Part shown: piece by piece, positions 19,918 to 28,025 of the stretch
Position numbering within the stretch: the first letter of the stretch is position 1
Layout: every line of letters starts with the position of its first letter
DNA from: Deltaproteobacteria bacterium HGW-Deltaproteobacteria-14
GTDB taxonomy: Bacteria; Myxococcota_A; UBA9042; PHBI01
Length of the DNA stretch: 64,000 bases
Assembly (NCBI GenBank): GCA_002841945.1
Contig: PHBI01000013.1
Span: forward strand, 1-64,000
Direction of reading: 5' to 3'
Translations under genes and position numbers: made by a program
The notes under the pieces: model-generated
Told to the model about the DNA's origin: nothing
What the model saw: only the letters and a program-made list of their open reading frames with translations
Databases searched by the model: none

Positions 19918-20364
19918 CTACTTCTTCTTGCCGCCCTTCTTGTCGTCGGCCTCGTCGTCCTTCTTGTCGTCGGCCTTGGCGTCCTTCTTGTCGTCGGCCT
20001 TGGCGTCCTTCTTGTCGTCCTTCTTGTCGTCGGCCTTGGCGTCCTTCTTGTCGTCCGCCTTGGCCTCCTCCTTGGCTTCCTTCTTCTCCTCGGCCTTCGG
20101 TGCCTCTGCGGCCTTCGGCGCAGCCGCCTCTGCGGCCGGCGCCGGCTCACCCGTGGGGCTGACCCCGAGGATGGACCACACCCGATCGAGGTGCGAGCCG
20201 ACCTTCGCCAGCCCGTCCACGAACTGCTGCAGCTCCTCCTTGGAGTAGTTTGGCTGCTCCTTGAGGCTTGCCACCGAGAGCGCCTCCCGGGCCATCGTCC
20301 GCGCCGACTGGAAGTCGTAGCGGTTCTGCAGGGCGGTGACCAGTTGCTCGAACCCGTTGCTCAT
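19918..20364 (-). CDS. Small protein with helical head and Lys/Asp repeat tail
   Basis: The 148-residue protein begins with a helical domain of about 75 residues (NGFEQLVTALQNRYDFQSAR, then ALSVASLKEQPNYSKEEL) and passes through an Ala/Pro linker into about 65 residues of highly charged repeat, KKDAKADD or ADDKKD, ending KKGGKKK. I do not recognise the head. The tail recalls low-complexity, histone-like or chaperone-like charged tails, but that is only resemblance. ATG 20364 has GAGGAG ideally placed; the track start 20409 is upstream of that site. The gene has a near-consensus promoter, suggesting strong expression. The DNA repeat (cttgtcgtcggccttggcgt) may vary in copy number between strains. 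Confidence 0.75.
   Translation of the reverse strand: MSNGFEQLVTALQNRYDFQSARTMAREALSVASLKEQPNYSKEELQQFVDGLAKVGSHLDRVWSILGVSPTGEPAPAAEAAAPKAAEAPKAEEKKEAKEEAKADDKKDAKADDKKDDKKDAKADDKKDAKADDKKDDEADDKKGGKKK
19935..20070. repeat. In-frame short tandem repeats encoding KKDAKADD
   Basis: Repeated blocks of cttcttgtcgtcggccttggcgtc and shorter derivatives, multiples of 3 bp, occur within the coding region and keep the frame. Confidence 0.85.
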
Positions 20365-20460
20365 TTCGCGCTCCTCATCGCGGCAGGGCGCACTCCCATG
20401 GCGCGCCACGCAAGTGCCTGAAATGTTTTGACAAACGGCCTATTGGCTGAACGCAGCGCG

Positions 20461-20488
20461 ATTATAACAGCGGCTCTCACGGGGTCAA
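20461..20488 (-). promoter_or_regulatory. Sigma70-type promoter for the Lys/Asp-tail protein
   Basis: On the minus strand, TTGACC (20483-20488) and a perfect TATAAT (20461-20466) are separated by 16 bp. The predicted start is about 90 bases before ATG 20364. It stands out in a 70% GC genome. Confidence 0.75.
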
Positions 20489-20641
20489 CTGCACCCACCG
20501 GGTTTCCCGGGCCCCCCGAGTCGCCTCAGCGCGAACACCGGCCGCCGGCGATGTGCCGGGCGCCGGCCTGGACCGGGGTCCGGAGTCCCCGATCGGGGCG
20601 CGCGATGCGAGCCCGCAGAAATCCACATCGCGACGCGATGA

Positions 20642-20670
20642 TTGTGGTAGCCGGGGGCAATCCCTATACT
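20642..20670 (+). promoter_or_regulatory. Sigma70-type promoter for the Big-domain lipoprotein gene
   Basis: TTGTGG (20642-20647), a 17-bp spacer and TATACT (20665-20670) lie just upstream of AAGGAAGG and ATG 20697. The implied leader is short, about 20 bases. Confidence 0.6.
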
Positions 20671-20696
20671 CGCCTGGCACGAAAGGAAGGGCCGGT

Positions 20697-22541
20697 ATGA
20701 AGACTCCAGCGACCTCCGTGGCGTCGCGATCGTTCTGGATGCGCTTGCGAGAGAGCGCTCCCGGCGCGCTCGCCGTGCTCCTGCTCGCGTCTTCCTTCGC
20801 CGCCGGGCTCGGCGCGTGCGGCGACGAGAAGGTCGTCGCGGTCGGGGGAGGGCCGCTCGAGGACGTGACGTTCGGCGACGCCCCGAGCGACGCCCTGCAG
20901 GACACCGGGACGAACCCGAACACGGGTCTGCGCGAGATCGTCGTGCTCCACGACACGAGCCGGCCCCTGTCGGTCACCATCACCCAGAACCAGCTCCTGC
21001 GCGCCAAGGTCGTCGACTACGGCCTCGGCGGCCCCGCCGCGGACGTCACGCTGCGCTTCGCCATCGTGAGCGGCGCGGACGCGGGCGACGCCAGCCTGTC
21101 GAGCTTCTCCGCGTACACCGACACCAGCGGCGTCGGCTCGGTCACCTTCCGGTCCGGCACCGCCGCCGACAAGACCTACACCGTCCAGGTCAGCGCCGAC
21201 GGCGCCGAGCCCGTCCGGTTCGACGTCTACGTCGCCGACTCGCCACGCGGGGATCTGCGCGTCGCCCTCGCCTACGAGGGCCCGATCGCCGTGCGCAACG
21301 TCCACATCCGCCTCGTGAACGGCCAGTTCACCTGCGGTCAGTTCAGCCCGATCAACCCACCGGTCGACGTCATCGGTGAGAAGACCCTGCTCGGCGTCGG
21401 GACCGGGGACGTCGTGTGGCAGAACCTGCCGGCGTCGCAGCGCTTCACGGTGGTGGCGACCGCCGAGTCACAGGAGGGTCACCTCGCGGCGTCCGGGTGC
21501 ATCGACGGCGTCGTGATCGTCGGCGAGCAGGAGAACAAGGTCACCCTGACCATGTTCCTGCTCACCCTCAACCCGGCCGGTGTCTACGACTCGACGAGCG
21601 TCTTCGACTTCACCGGCGCCATCCCGGGGCAGGTGGGCGAGCTCGTCTCGCAGATCTCGCTGCTCTTCACGAGCCCGGGGCACTTCCTCATCGACCAGGT
21701 CAAGAGCATCGCCGCCGCCTACGTGGGCGAGCTCATCACCAACGCGGTCTTCGGCCTCTTCGAGGACACGGTCGCCGACGTGATCGACGACTGGATGTTC
21801 AACAACTCCCCACAGTGGATCCAGGACATCCTCCAGGTCGGGTCCGATCTCCTGCAGGTCGTCAACAACCTGGAGATGCAGGCTGAGCTCCGCATCTCCA
21901 AGCTGAGCAACGACTATTACGTCCAGGGGGCGCTGCTCTGGGACGGCATCGTCCTCTACTGGCATTGGGGATGCCCCGAGCAGGGTCAGCCCGGCTACGA
22001 CCCGAACTGCGGTCGCTACGTCTTCAACCTCGCGGCATTCCAGAACACCCAGTTCCCGATGGACATCATCGAGGGCCACTTCACCGCGACGATCCAGAAC
22101 TTCGACCAGCTCGACATCGACAACCACGTCATCAAGATCAACTACGGCAAGCTCATCATCTTCGTGCTCAACGAGCTGATCCTGCCGGCCCTGTCGGGCG
22201 AGCACACCCTCCACGACGCCATCCTCTCGTTCATCAACTGCCACGCCATCGGCCAGTCGATCGGCAGCTTCAGCCTGCTCGGCATCGATGAGCAGGACGT
22301 CGAGGACTTCTGCACGAGCGCGGTCACCACGATCGTGAGCCCGGTGGAGTTCATCCTGAGCGGCCTCGCCCTCGACTCCCAGCTCCGCATGAGCGGCAAC
22401 GCGACGATGCTCGACGACGACGACGATCTGAAGGTCGACGCGATCGTCGAGGGCCACTTCCTCGGACACTTCGAGAGCGACGGGCAGCAGGGTTCTCCCT
22501 TTACAGGCGTCTGGGAAGCGTTCAAAACCGCCGTACCCTGA
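20697..22541 (+). CDS. Large lipoprotein with an Ig-like (Big-type) domain
   Basis: The protein has 614 residues. ATG 20697 follows AAGGAAGG; the track start at 20553 is earlier but has no leader. The signal ends in the lipobox GLGAC. Residues about 75-165 look like a bacterial Ig-like/invasin domain: LSVTITQNQLLRAKVVD, then VTLRFAIVSG, then DTSGVGSVTFRSGTAADKTYTVQVSA. A short carbohydrate-regulatory-like beta segment follows. The remaining 400 residues are unrecognised, with a long helical stretch (ELVSQISLLFTSPGHFLIDQ, ADVIDDWMFNNSPQWIQDIL) and only scattered Cys. An envelope or surface location is predicted. It is followed 41 bp later by another lipoprotein gene. Confidence 0.75.
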   Translation: MKTPATSVASRSFWMRLRESAPGALAVLLLASSFAAGLGACGDEKVVAVGGGPLEDVTFGDAPSDALQDTGTNPNTGLREIVVLHDTSRPLSVTITQNQLLRAKVVDYGLGGPAADVTLRFAIVSGADAGDASLSSFSAYTDTSGVGSVTFRSGTAADKTYTVQVSADGAEPVRFDVYVADSPRGDLRVALAYEGPIAVRNVHIRLVNGQFTCGQFSPINPPVDVIGEKTLLGVGTGDVVWQNLPASQRFTVVATAESQEGHLAASGCIDGVVIVGEQENKVTLTMFLLTLNPAGVYDSTSVFDFTGAIPGQVGELVSQISLLFTSPGHFLIDQVKSIAAAYVGELITNAVFGLFEDTVADVIDDWMFNNSPQWIQDILQVGSDLLQVVNNLEMQAELRISKLSNDYYVQGALLWDGIVLYWHWGCPEQGQPGYDPNCGRYVFNLAAFQNTQFPMDIIEGHFTATIQNFDQLDIDNHVIKINYGKLIIFVLNELILPALSGEHTLHDAILSFINCHAIGQSIGSFSLLGIDEQDVEDFCTSAVTTIVSPVEFILSGLALDSQLRMSGNATMLDDDDDLKVDAIVEGHFLGHFESDGQQGSPFTGVWEAFKTAVP

Positions 22542-22582
22542 TCGGGCGCCCCCCAAAGCGCCACCAAGCCTCGTTGGAGCTC

Positions 22583-23095
22583 ATGACGCGCCTCCTCTCG
22601 CTCGCGCTGCTCTTCACCACGACCCTGCTCGCCGCCTGCCCCGAGCAGCAGATCGTCCCGCTCATCGGCGAGGGCCCCGAGGTCTACGAGCTGATCGGAG
22701 CCGAGGCGCCCGACGATCCGACGCGCTCGCCCCTCGCCGCCGCGCGCCGCCTCCACCAGTCCCTCATGCAGAGCGACGTCGACATGGTCTGGGCGCTGCT
22801 CGCGGTGCCGACGCGCCGGGCGCTCGACGAGCGCGCCGCGACGATCAGCGCCAGCGGGCGCGAGCTCATCGACGCCTCCACCCTCCCCGGCCCCGGTGGC
22901 ACGGTCCGCAAGGTCCGCTACGAGAACATCTTCTTCGGCCCTGACGTGATCGACCTGAGCGACGGCCAGAAGGGCTCCCCCACCCCCGCTGGCGAGGGAC
23001 GCACGATCCTCGCCACGGCGGCGGACGGGACCGTGACCGAGCTCGTCTTCGTCCACGAAGAGGACGGCTGGAAGCTCCTCAAGACGGGGTTCTAG
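22583..23095 (+). CDS. Small lipoprotein, possible NTF2-like fold
   Basis: This 170-residue lipoprotein has the leader MTRLLSLALLFTTTLLAAC with a clear lipobox. I chose ATG 22583 because GGAG lies three bases upstream; TTG 22574 in the track has no ribosome site. The body starts with a helical part (SPLAAARRLHQSLMQSDVDMVWALL) and ends in beta strands (TELVFVHEEDGWKLLKTGF), a layout common in exported NTF2-like or DUF4878-like proteins. That fold guess is weak. It is probably co-transcribed with the upstream lipoprotein. Confidence 0.72.
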   Translation: MTRLLSLALLFTTTLLAACPEQQIVPLIGEGPEVYELIGAEAPDDPTRSPLAAARRLHQSLMQSDVDMVWALLAVPTRRALDERAATISASGRELIDASTLPGPGGTVRKVRYENIFFGPDVIDLSDGQKGSPTPAGEGRTILATAADGTVTELVFVHEEDGWKLLKTGF

Positions 23096-23155
23096 GACGC
23101 CTCGATCAGGACTCGCTTCGCTGCGTCTTGCTCGGGGTCCTAGCTCAACAGGTCT

Positions 23156-23170
23156 GGCCGCTTCGCGGCC
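23156..23170. repeat. GCTTCGC-loop hairpin 1
   Basis: GGCCGC-TTC-GCGGCC is a perfect 6-bp stem. Confidence 0.6.
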
Positions 23171-23210
23171 TCCACCCGCCGCCCGCGCGGCGTCGACACC
23201 GGCCCAAAGC

Positions 23211-23223
23211 CCCGCTTCGCGGG
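23211..23223. repeat. GCTTCGC-loop hairpin 2
   Basis: CCCGC-TTC-GCGGG is a perfect 5-bp stem with the same loop. Confidence 0.6.
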
Positions 23224-23257
23224 ACCGTGGATCGGTGTCCTAGCTCAGCCGGTGTTC

Positions 23258-23290
23258 GAGCCGCCTTGTGCATTGCACAATCGGCGGCTC
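23258..23290. repeat. Long hairpin GAGCCGCC...GGCGGCTC
   Basis: GAGCCGCC (23258-23265) pairs with GGCGGCTC (23283-23290), and TTGTGC pairs with GCACAA inside, with loop ATT and a 2-base bulge: 14 paired positions in 33 bases. There is no T-run, so it is not a classic terminator. Confidence 0.75.
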
Positions 23291-23494
23291 CCCGCCCCCG
23301 CTGTGCTGGCCGTACGAGCCGGCGTCCCCTCCCGCAAACCGGCTGGAGGACGCGCAATTGCGACGCCGCAGACGGCGAGTTTGACGCGCCCCGATCTCGC
23401 AGATACTCTCGCCCCGAGTCTGCCTCCCTCGGCACGTTGCCCGTCCGGCTACGCCCAGACGGCAGCTCTTCACGCGGCAAGCTCGGGGCACCGG

Positions 23495-24268
23495 ATGATC
23501 ATCACGCAGACGCACAAGCGTCGGACCTTCGTCGGCAGCATGAACGTCGGCACCGATCTCATCCAGGCCCTCAAGAGCATCTGCGTCGACAACTCTATCT
23601 TCTGCGCCGACTTCACCGCCACGGGCTACCTGGCGGACATCACGCTCGTCCGCTTCGACGGCCGCATCAACCGCTACGGTGAAGCGACCACCCACGCCGG
23701 CACCTTCCACGCGGTGGGCCTGCACGGCAACATCTCGCTCGCGGACCGCCAGACCGACGTCCGCTGTCACGCCGTCGGCACCGTCAGCCCCACCCGGGGC
23801 GAGCTCGAGCTCGTGAGCGGCGAGCTGATGAGCGGCACGGTGGTCGCCGTCGAGTTCAGCCTCACGACCCACGACGACATCCGGCTCTACCGCGAGCACG
23901 ACGCCCGAACCGGCCTCGACTCCTGGCTCCGGGTGGAGTTCGGCGACGGCCCGCCGGTCCCGCGCGACGACGAGCCCCTCGAGGTCCTCCCCGCGGTGGC
24001 GGTCACCCCCGCGCCACCCTCACGCCCCAAGGAAGAGCCCCACGTCCACCATGACATGGACATCACCGAGGGTGACTTCCTCAACCACCCGGCCCTCGGC
24101 CGCGGCCAGGTCGTCGCGACCGACGCCGAGGAGCGCGTGTCCATCCGCCTCGAGAGCGGCCGCGTCGTGGAGCTCCACCTCGGCCTGCTCGAGGTGTCCC
24201 AGGTGACCACCGAGGGCAAGCACCGCGTGTTCAAGGTCACGATCAAGCGGCGCTCCAAGAGCGGCTGA
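23495..24268 (+). CDS. PPC/DUF296-domain protein with C-terminal beta domain
   Basis: This 257-residue cytosolic protein has a PPC (DUF296) domain at about residues 8-135: GTDLIQALKSICVDNSIFCA, DITLVRFDG, then FHAVGLHGNISLADRQTDVRCHAVG and ELELVSGELMSGTVVAVEF. Bacterial PPC proteins are trimeric and of uncertain function; plant relatives bind DNA through AT-hooks, absent here. After a Pro-rich linker with a His pair, a domain of about 55 residues (HPALGRGQVVATDAEERVSIRLESGRVVELHLGLL) resembles a small SH3/CarD-N-like barrel. ATG 23495 is the only good start. It is convergent with lexA across a hairpin. Confidence 0.82.
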   Translation: MIITQTHKRRTFVGSMNVGTDLIQALKSICVDNSIFCADFTATGYLADITLVRFDGRINRYGEATTHAGTFHAVGLHGNISLADRQTDVRCHAVGTVSPTRGELELVSGELMSGTVVAVEFSLTTHDDIRLYREHDARTGLDSWLRVEFGDGPPVPRDDEPLEVLPAVAVTPAPPSRPKEEPHVHHDMDITEGDFLNHPALGRGQVVATDAEERVSIRLESGRVVELHLGLLEVSQVTTEGKHRVFKVTIKRRSKSG

Positions 24269-24296
24269 CTCGGCGCCCCCTCGGCGGGGAGCCGAG
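24269..24296. terminator. Hairpin between convergent PPC gene and lexA
   Basis: CTCGGC-G-CCCC / GGGG-A-GCCGAG forms a 10-bp stem with one mismatch and a 6-base loop, directly after the plus-strand stop and 17 bp from the lexA stop. It is likely a two-way terminator although T-tracts are lacking. Confidence 0.55.
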
Positions 24297-24312
24297 CCCG
24301 ACGTCACAGCCC

Positions 24313-24939
24313 TCAGTCCATGCGGCGATAAACGCCGACGACGACCCCGAGGATATGGGTGTCGCGAAACTCGTTGGCCGCGACGTAGATCGGCTGCATC
24401 GAGTCGTTCGCGGGCTGAAAGCGGATCCGATCGCCCTCGGGGAAGTAGCGCTTCACCGTCGCCTCGTCGTCGATCATCGCCACGACGATCGAGCCGCGCG
24501 CGGCCGTGCGCTGCTTGCGCACGAAGATGAAGTCGCCGTCGTGGATGCCGTCGTTGATCATCGACTGCCCCACCACCCGCAGCGCGAAGACCTCCTTGTT
24601 CTTGCCGAGGAAGAACTTGTCGATCTTGACGGTGTCCTCGGCCTGCTCGATAGCCAGGATCGGCTCGCCCGCCGCGATGCGACCGAGGATCGGCACCTCG
24701 ATGAAGCTGTCATCGACGGCGTCGACGGGCACCAGGGTCCGGCTCTTGGCGCCGTCCCGGTTGATGTAGCCCTTGCGCTCGAGCGCCTTGAGGTGATCGT
24801 TGACGCCGTTGGTGGAGCGGATCCCCAGCTCGGCGCCGATCTCCCGGATGGTCGGCGGGTAGCCGTCCCGCTCGATCTTCGTCTGGATGAAGTCCAGCAC
24901 CTCTTGCTGGCGGTCCGTGAGCTTGGCGCGTCCTGGCAT
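24313..24939 (-). CDS. lexA: LexA repressor
   Basis: This 208-residue SOS repressor is a dimeric DNA-binding protein that self-cleaves on activated RecA. The N-terminal winged helix is seen ([39 protein letters not shown]). The cleavage Ala-Gly lies in RIAAGEPI, the catalytic Ser in [11 protein letters not shown], and the catalytic Lys in EATVKRYF. Length is normal. ATG 24939 follows GGGGAGA. An operator region with opposed CTGAAC and GTTCAG half-sites lies 46-78 bp upstream, consistent with autoregulation. Confidence 0.97.
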   Translation of the reverse strand: MPGRAKLTDRQQEVLDFIQTKIERDGYPPTIREIGAELGIRSTNGVNDHLKALERKGYINRDGAKSRTLVPVDAVDDSFIEVPILGRIAAGEPILAIEQAEDTVKIDKFFLGKNKEVFALRVVGQSMINDGIHDGDFIFVRKQRTAARGSIVVAMIDDEATVKRYFPEGDRIRFQPANDSMQPIYVAANEFRDTHILGVVVGVYRRMD

Positions 24940-24984
24940 GGTGTCTCCCCGAGTGCTGCGGTACTCCCCGACAACTCAGGATTA

Positions 24985-25018
24985 CTGAACATCTGTAACG
25001 ACGTCAAGTTTGTTCAGC
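24985..25018. promoter_or_regulatory. Probable LexA operator and -35 region
   Basis: CTGAAC (24985-24990) and GTTCAG (25012-25017) face each other. CGTCAAGTTTGTTCAGC (25002-25018) agrees at 15 of 17 positions with the Myxococcus-type consensus CTRHAMRYBYGTTCAGS as I recall it. On the minus strand, TTGACG (-35-like, 25007-25002) overlaps this site, so LexA would block its own promoter. Confidence 0.65.
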
Positions 25019-25098
25019 GAATTACCGAGAAGCGACAAGGGGCCGCGAGGTCGCGCCCCCGAGCCGCATCCAACCGCAGTACAGCGAGGGCCAGGCCG

Positions 25099-25836
25099 CT
25101 ATGAACGCCAGTTGCCCCGGCGCTCGATGGCGAGGCGAGCGAGCTCGTCGGCGCGCTCGTTGCCGGGGACGCCGGCGTGGCCGGGCACCTTGACGAGCTG
25201 GATGTCCGAGAAGCGCGCGAGCACCGCCTGCACCTTGGCGATGAGCTCCTGGTTCTTCTTCGCCTTATACTGGCCGGCGACGACCTTCAGGCCGTAGTCG
25301 CTGTCGCTCATCAGGTCGACCGGCGCCGTCGGGTCGTCGACGAGCTCGAGGCCGCGCAGCATCGCCGTCAGCTCGGCGATGTTGTTGGTCCCGTGTCCGA
25401 GGTACTCCGACACCTCGCGCACCTCGCCGCCGAAGCTGTAGTGGACCCCCGACCCCGCGGGCCCGGGGTTGCCCGAGCACGCGCCGTCGGTCCACACCTG
25501 CACGCTCACGGACTCCGGGCGACGCCCCGCCATACCGACGAGCACGACGCCCGCGCTGACGCGCTTGGGCGGTCCGCCAGCCTTGCTGCGGCTCCCGGTC
25601 CCGCTCGCCTTACGCGGCCCGGGAGACGGTGCGGAGGCCGCCTCTCCGAGCGCTCGCGGCGCCGCACCCGCGGCCACCGCGAACTTGTCGGCGTGGGAGC
25701 GATAGACCTTGCCGTCCGGCTTGTACCGGAAGTCGACCAGCCCGCCCTGGCCCGCGACGGGCTGCCCTTGTGCGTCGCAACGCACAAGGACCTCATCGTC
25801 GCGAAACTTTGCAACTATCCAGCGGTCTTCAGCCAA
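25099..25836 (-). CDS. rnhA: Ribonuclease HI with an N-terminal extension
   Basis: The 245-residue protein removes RNA from RNA-DNA hybrids. The RNase HI domain fills the C-terminal 145 residues with all catalytic residues: VWTDGACSGNPGP (Asp), NNIAELTAML (Glu), SDSDYGLKVV (Asp), and VPGHAGVPGNERAD (His, Asp). Before it lies a domain of about 55 residues (WIVAKFRDDEVLVRCD, then VDFRYKPDGKVYRSHADKF) and a Ser/Pro/Lys linker. I placed the start at TTG 25836, two bases after the upstream lipoprotein's TAA, implying translational coupling. GTG 25785, which has AGG at good spacing, is the alternative but would cut the extension. The track ORF to 26727 is read-through. Confidence 0.88.
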   Translation of the reverse strand: MAEDRWIVAKFRDDEVLVRCDAQGQPVAGQGGLVDFRYKPDGKVYRSHADKFAVAAGAAPRALGEAASAPSPGPRKASGTGSRSKAGGPPKRVSAGVVLVGMAGRRPESVSVQVWTDGACSGNPGPAGSGVHYSFGGEVREVSEYLGHGTNNIAELTAMLRGLELVDDPTAPVDLMSDSDYGLKVVAGQYKAKKNQELIAKVQAVLARFSDIQLVKVPGHAGVPGNERADELARLAIERRGNWRS

Positions 25837-25838
25837 GA

Positions 25839-27752
25839 TTACTGCGCCGCACCAACGGCGATGGTGACCGACGCCGGCGCGCTGTAGAGGTAGGTGTCGC
25901 CGCTCTGGGAGAACACCACCAGCTCGACCGTGTAGTTGCCGGGGACGTCGGGCAGGAACGTCGCCGTGAGCGCGCCCTGGTTGTTGAGGCGCGCGATGGA
26001 GCCGGCGGGCTTCGCGGTGAGGTACCAGATGTGGCTGCCGCTCCCGAAGGTGCCGCCGCCGGGGGTCGATCCCGAGCCGATCACCGTGACCGCCTGGCCC
26101 GCGACCGCGCCGGCGTAGTCCGACGCCTGCCCGGCGTCCGCCGTGGGGTTGGTGAGCCCCTGCGCGTCGGCGGCGATGAGGCCGAGGGTCTTCTCCTCGT
26201 TGCCGCTGGTGAAGTCGTCGAAGTAGGTGACCGTGAAGATCTCCGACACCGTGGAATCGGCGTTCGGGACCCCGCCGAGGTCGTAGTCGACCTCGACCAC
26301 GTGGAGCCCGCCCGGCGGGACGCTGAGCTCGGTGAAGGCGTTGTGGAGGCTGTAGACGTCCGGCGGCAGGTCGAAGTTCGCCTTGACGGCGATGTCCTTG
26401 AGCTGCAGCGGGCCGTTGCCGTCGTTGTAGATGACGACCTTGCGCGATCCGGTCGTGCCGGCGGTGCTGCTGCCGGTGACGAAGACGTTGCCGCTCGCCG
26501 GGGCGAGCGAGATCTTGCCCTTGGGCTTGCCGCTGAAGAGGTCGATGAGGATCGTGTCGGGATCCGGCGACTCGTAGGGGATGACGAGCTGGCCGTTGGC
26601 GGTGTCCGAGCCGTCGTTGGCCGGGGAGTACTCGATGTCGAAGCGGATGGTCTTGCCCGCGGCGAGCGCCCGCGGCCAGCTCGTGACCTCGGTGTCGGTG
26701 CCGGCCTCGGAGGTCTTTGGGATCCACGCCTTCATCGTGAAGTCGTCGCGCGCCGCGACCGGGTCGATGCGCGGCGTCTTGATGGTGATGGGGGCCGGCC
26801 CCTCGCTGTAGATCACCACGCTCCGCGTCTCCTTGGCGGTGACGTTGGTGAAGTCGAAGGCGCTGACGCTGCTGTAGGAGAGGCTGTAGCCCCCGGAGCT
26901 GAACCCCGAGGACAGGGCGACGCGCATGTTCGTGCCGGGGACGTCGGTCTCGATCAGGACCGCGTTGGTGTCGGTGGTCTGGTCGACCGGGTGGTACTCG
27001 ACGGTGAAGACCAGGTCCTGATAGCCGGGGTTGCCGGGCTCGAGGACGGTGGCGCCCTGCGACGGCAGGTTGAGGAGGGTGAACTCATCGGAGGCCCGCT
27101 CGAGGGTGATGTTCATGACCCGGAAGGACGCGGTCCCGAGCTGCTCGTCGTTGTAGACGTGGAAGTCCTGGCGCTCAGGGCGGGCGATGGTCGCGTTGGT
27201 GAACTTGTAGCTCGTCGGGGTCACCCGCGGGGCGGGGTTGTCCGTCTGCATCTTGAAGGTGATGCGCACCTCCTTGATGGCGCGGTGGCCGTCGTTGGAC
27301 AGCCCGTCGGAGGCGATGACGAGCACCGAGTCGCTGAAGTCGTCGAGGGCGAAGCCCAGCGGCGGGGTGAAGGTCACGTTGAAGGTCAGGGCCGCAAAGG
27401 CGGAGTCCGGCTCGGCCGTGAACGGGAAGGAGTCGGCGCCGACGGAGCTGCCCCAGTCGATGTCGACGTACTTGTTCTTGAGCGGCGCGCCGGTCGTCGG
27501 ATCGTCCGCCCAGCCGATCCCGCTGATGGTCAGCGTGTCGGTGCCGACGTTGTAGACCTCGACTCGCTTGGGGGTCGGGACCTGGATCGCCTGGCTGAAG
27601 TAGACCGTCCCCGCTTCATCGATAGGGTCGCTGCCAGAGACGGCGATCTCGATCCGGGGGAAGAAGCTCAGGCCGAACTTGTCGCCGCAGCCGGTCACCG
27701 CCAGCGCCGCCAGGAGGACCATCGCGGCCGCGAGGTTCATGCGCTGTGCCAT
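25839..27752 (-). CDS. ASH/choice-of-anchor-D repeat lipoprotein 1
   Basis: This 637-residue lipoprotein starts at ATG 27752, with GGAGG nine bases upstream, and has the leader and lipobox LAALAVTGC. Several Ig-like repeats of about 100 residues follow the choice-of-anchor-D or ASH (ASPM/SPD-2/Hydin-like) pattern: KRVEVYNVGTDTLTISGIGW, TRSVVIYSEGPAPITIKTPR, SRKVVIYNDGNGPLQLKDIA. The last 100 residues look PKD/REJ-like (GSHIWYLTAKPAG, then PGNYTVELVVFSQSGDTYLY). It is probably on the outer surface or in the periplasm as a binding or structural protein. It is the first of three related genes on this strand and overlaps the RNase HI translation start region. Confidence 0.83.
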   Translation of the reverse strand: MAQRMNLAAAMVLLAALAVTGCGDKFGLSFFPRIEIAVSGSDPIDEAGTVYFSQAIQVPTPKRVEVYNVGTDTLTISGIGWADDPTTGAPLKNKYVDIDWGSSVGADSFPFTAEPDSAFAALTFNVTFTPPLGFALDDFSDSVLVIASDGLSNDGHRAIKEVRITFKMQTDNPAPRVTPTSYKFTNATIARPERQDFHVYNDEQLGTASFRVMNITLERASDEFTLLNLPSQGATVLEPGNPGYQDLVFTVEYHPVDQTTDTNAVLIETDVPGTNMRVALSSGFSSGGYSLSYSSVSAFDFTNVTAKETRSVVIYSEGPAPITIKTPRIDPVAARDDFTMKAWIPKTSEAGTDTEVTSWPRALAAGKTIRFDIEYSPANDGSDTANGQLVIPYESPDPDTILIDLFSGKPKGKISLAPASGNVFVTGSSTAGTTGSRKVVIYNDGNGPLQLKDIAVKANFDLPPDVYSLHNAFTELSVPPGGLHVVEVDYDLGGVPNADSTVSEIFTVTYFDDFTSGNEEKTLGLIAADAQGLTNPTADAGQASDYAGAVAGQAVTVIGSGSTPGGGTFGSGSHIWYLTAKPAGSIARLNNQGALTATFLPDVPGNYTVELVVFSQSGDTYLYSAPASVTIAVGAAQ

Positions 27753-27970
27753 CTCGTGTCGCCTCCGTGCTCGCGCGACGGATCGCGCCTTACTCTCACC
27801 GAGCGAGGTCTCGCTCGGACCAGGATGAGCTCCTCGACCGGGGTCGGCGGAGCCGGGAACATAGGCCCCCGTTGGGGACGCCGGAGTCTATCGGGACAGC
27901 GGGACCGACTCAACGCCGAAGTCGCCCGCCGAGGTGGGCGAGAGGGCGCCGCGGACCGCACCCCAGAACG

Positions 27971-28005
27971 CGCAGAGGCGCGACCACCGGGGTCGCGCCT
28001 CTGTG
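27971..28005 (-). terminator. Strong hairpin after the VWA lipoprotein gene
   Basis: CAGAGGCGCGACC (27973-27985) and GGTCGCGCCTCTG (27991-28003) form a 13-bp perfect stem with a 5-base loop, 20 bp downstream of the minus-strand stop at 28026. There is no long T-run. Confidence 0.6.
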
Positions 28006-28025
28006 CGTGTGGAGCCGCGCTGAGC

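Larger units (their letters stand above)
23137..23247. repeat. Direct repeat GTCCTAGCTCA spaced exactly 100 bp
   Basis: GTCCTAGCTCA occurs at 23137-23147 and 23237-23247. Each copy is preceded within about 35 bp by a GCTTCGC hairpin motif, suggesting a diverged tandem duplication of about 100 bp. Confidence 0.65.
23096..23494. other. Non-coding region with a cluster of hairpins
   Basis: This 399 bp stretch has no convincing gene; Arg/Pro-rich ORFs on both strands look like shadows. The left half carries several inverted repeats listed separately. The right half precedes the PPC-domain gene and shows no clear promoter. Confidence 0.55.

Noticed and set aside
23237-23272. tRNA gene suggested by TAGCTCAGCCGGT and GTTCGAGCC
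   Set aside because: The D-arm-like and T-arm-like strings are adjacent, with no anticodon arm and no acceptor stem. It is at most a remnant.
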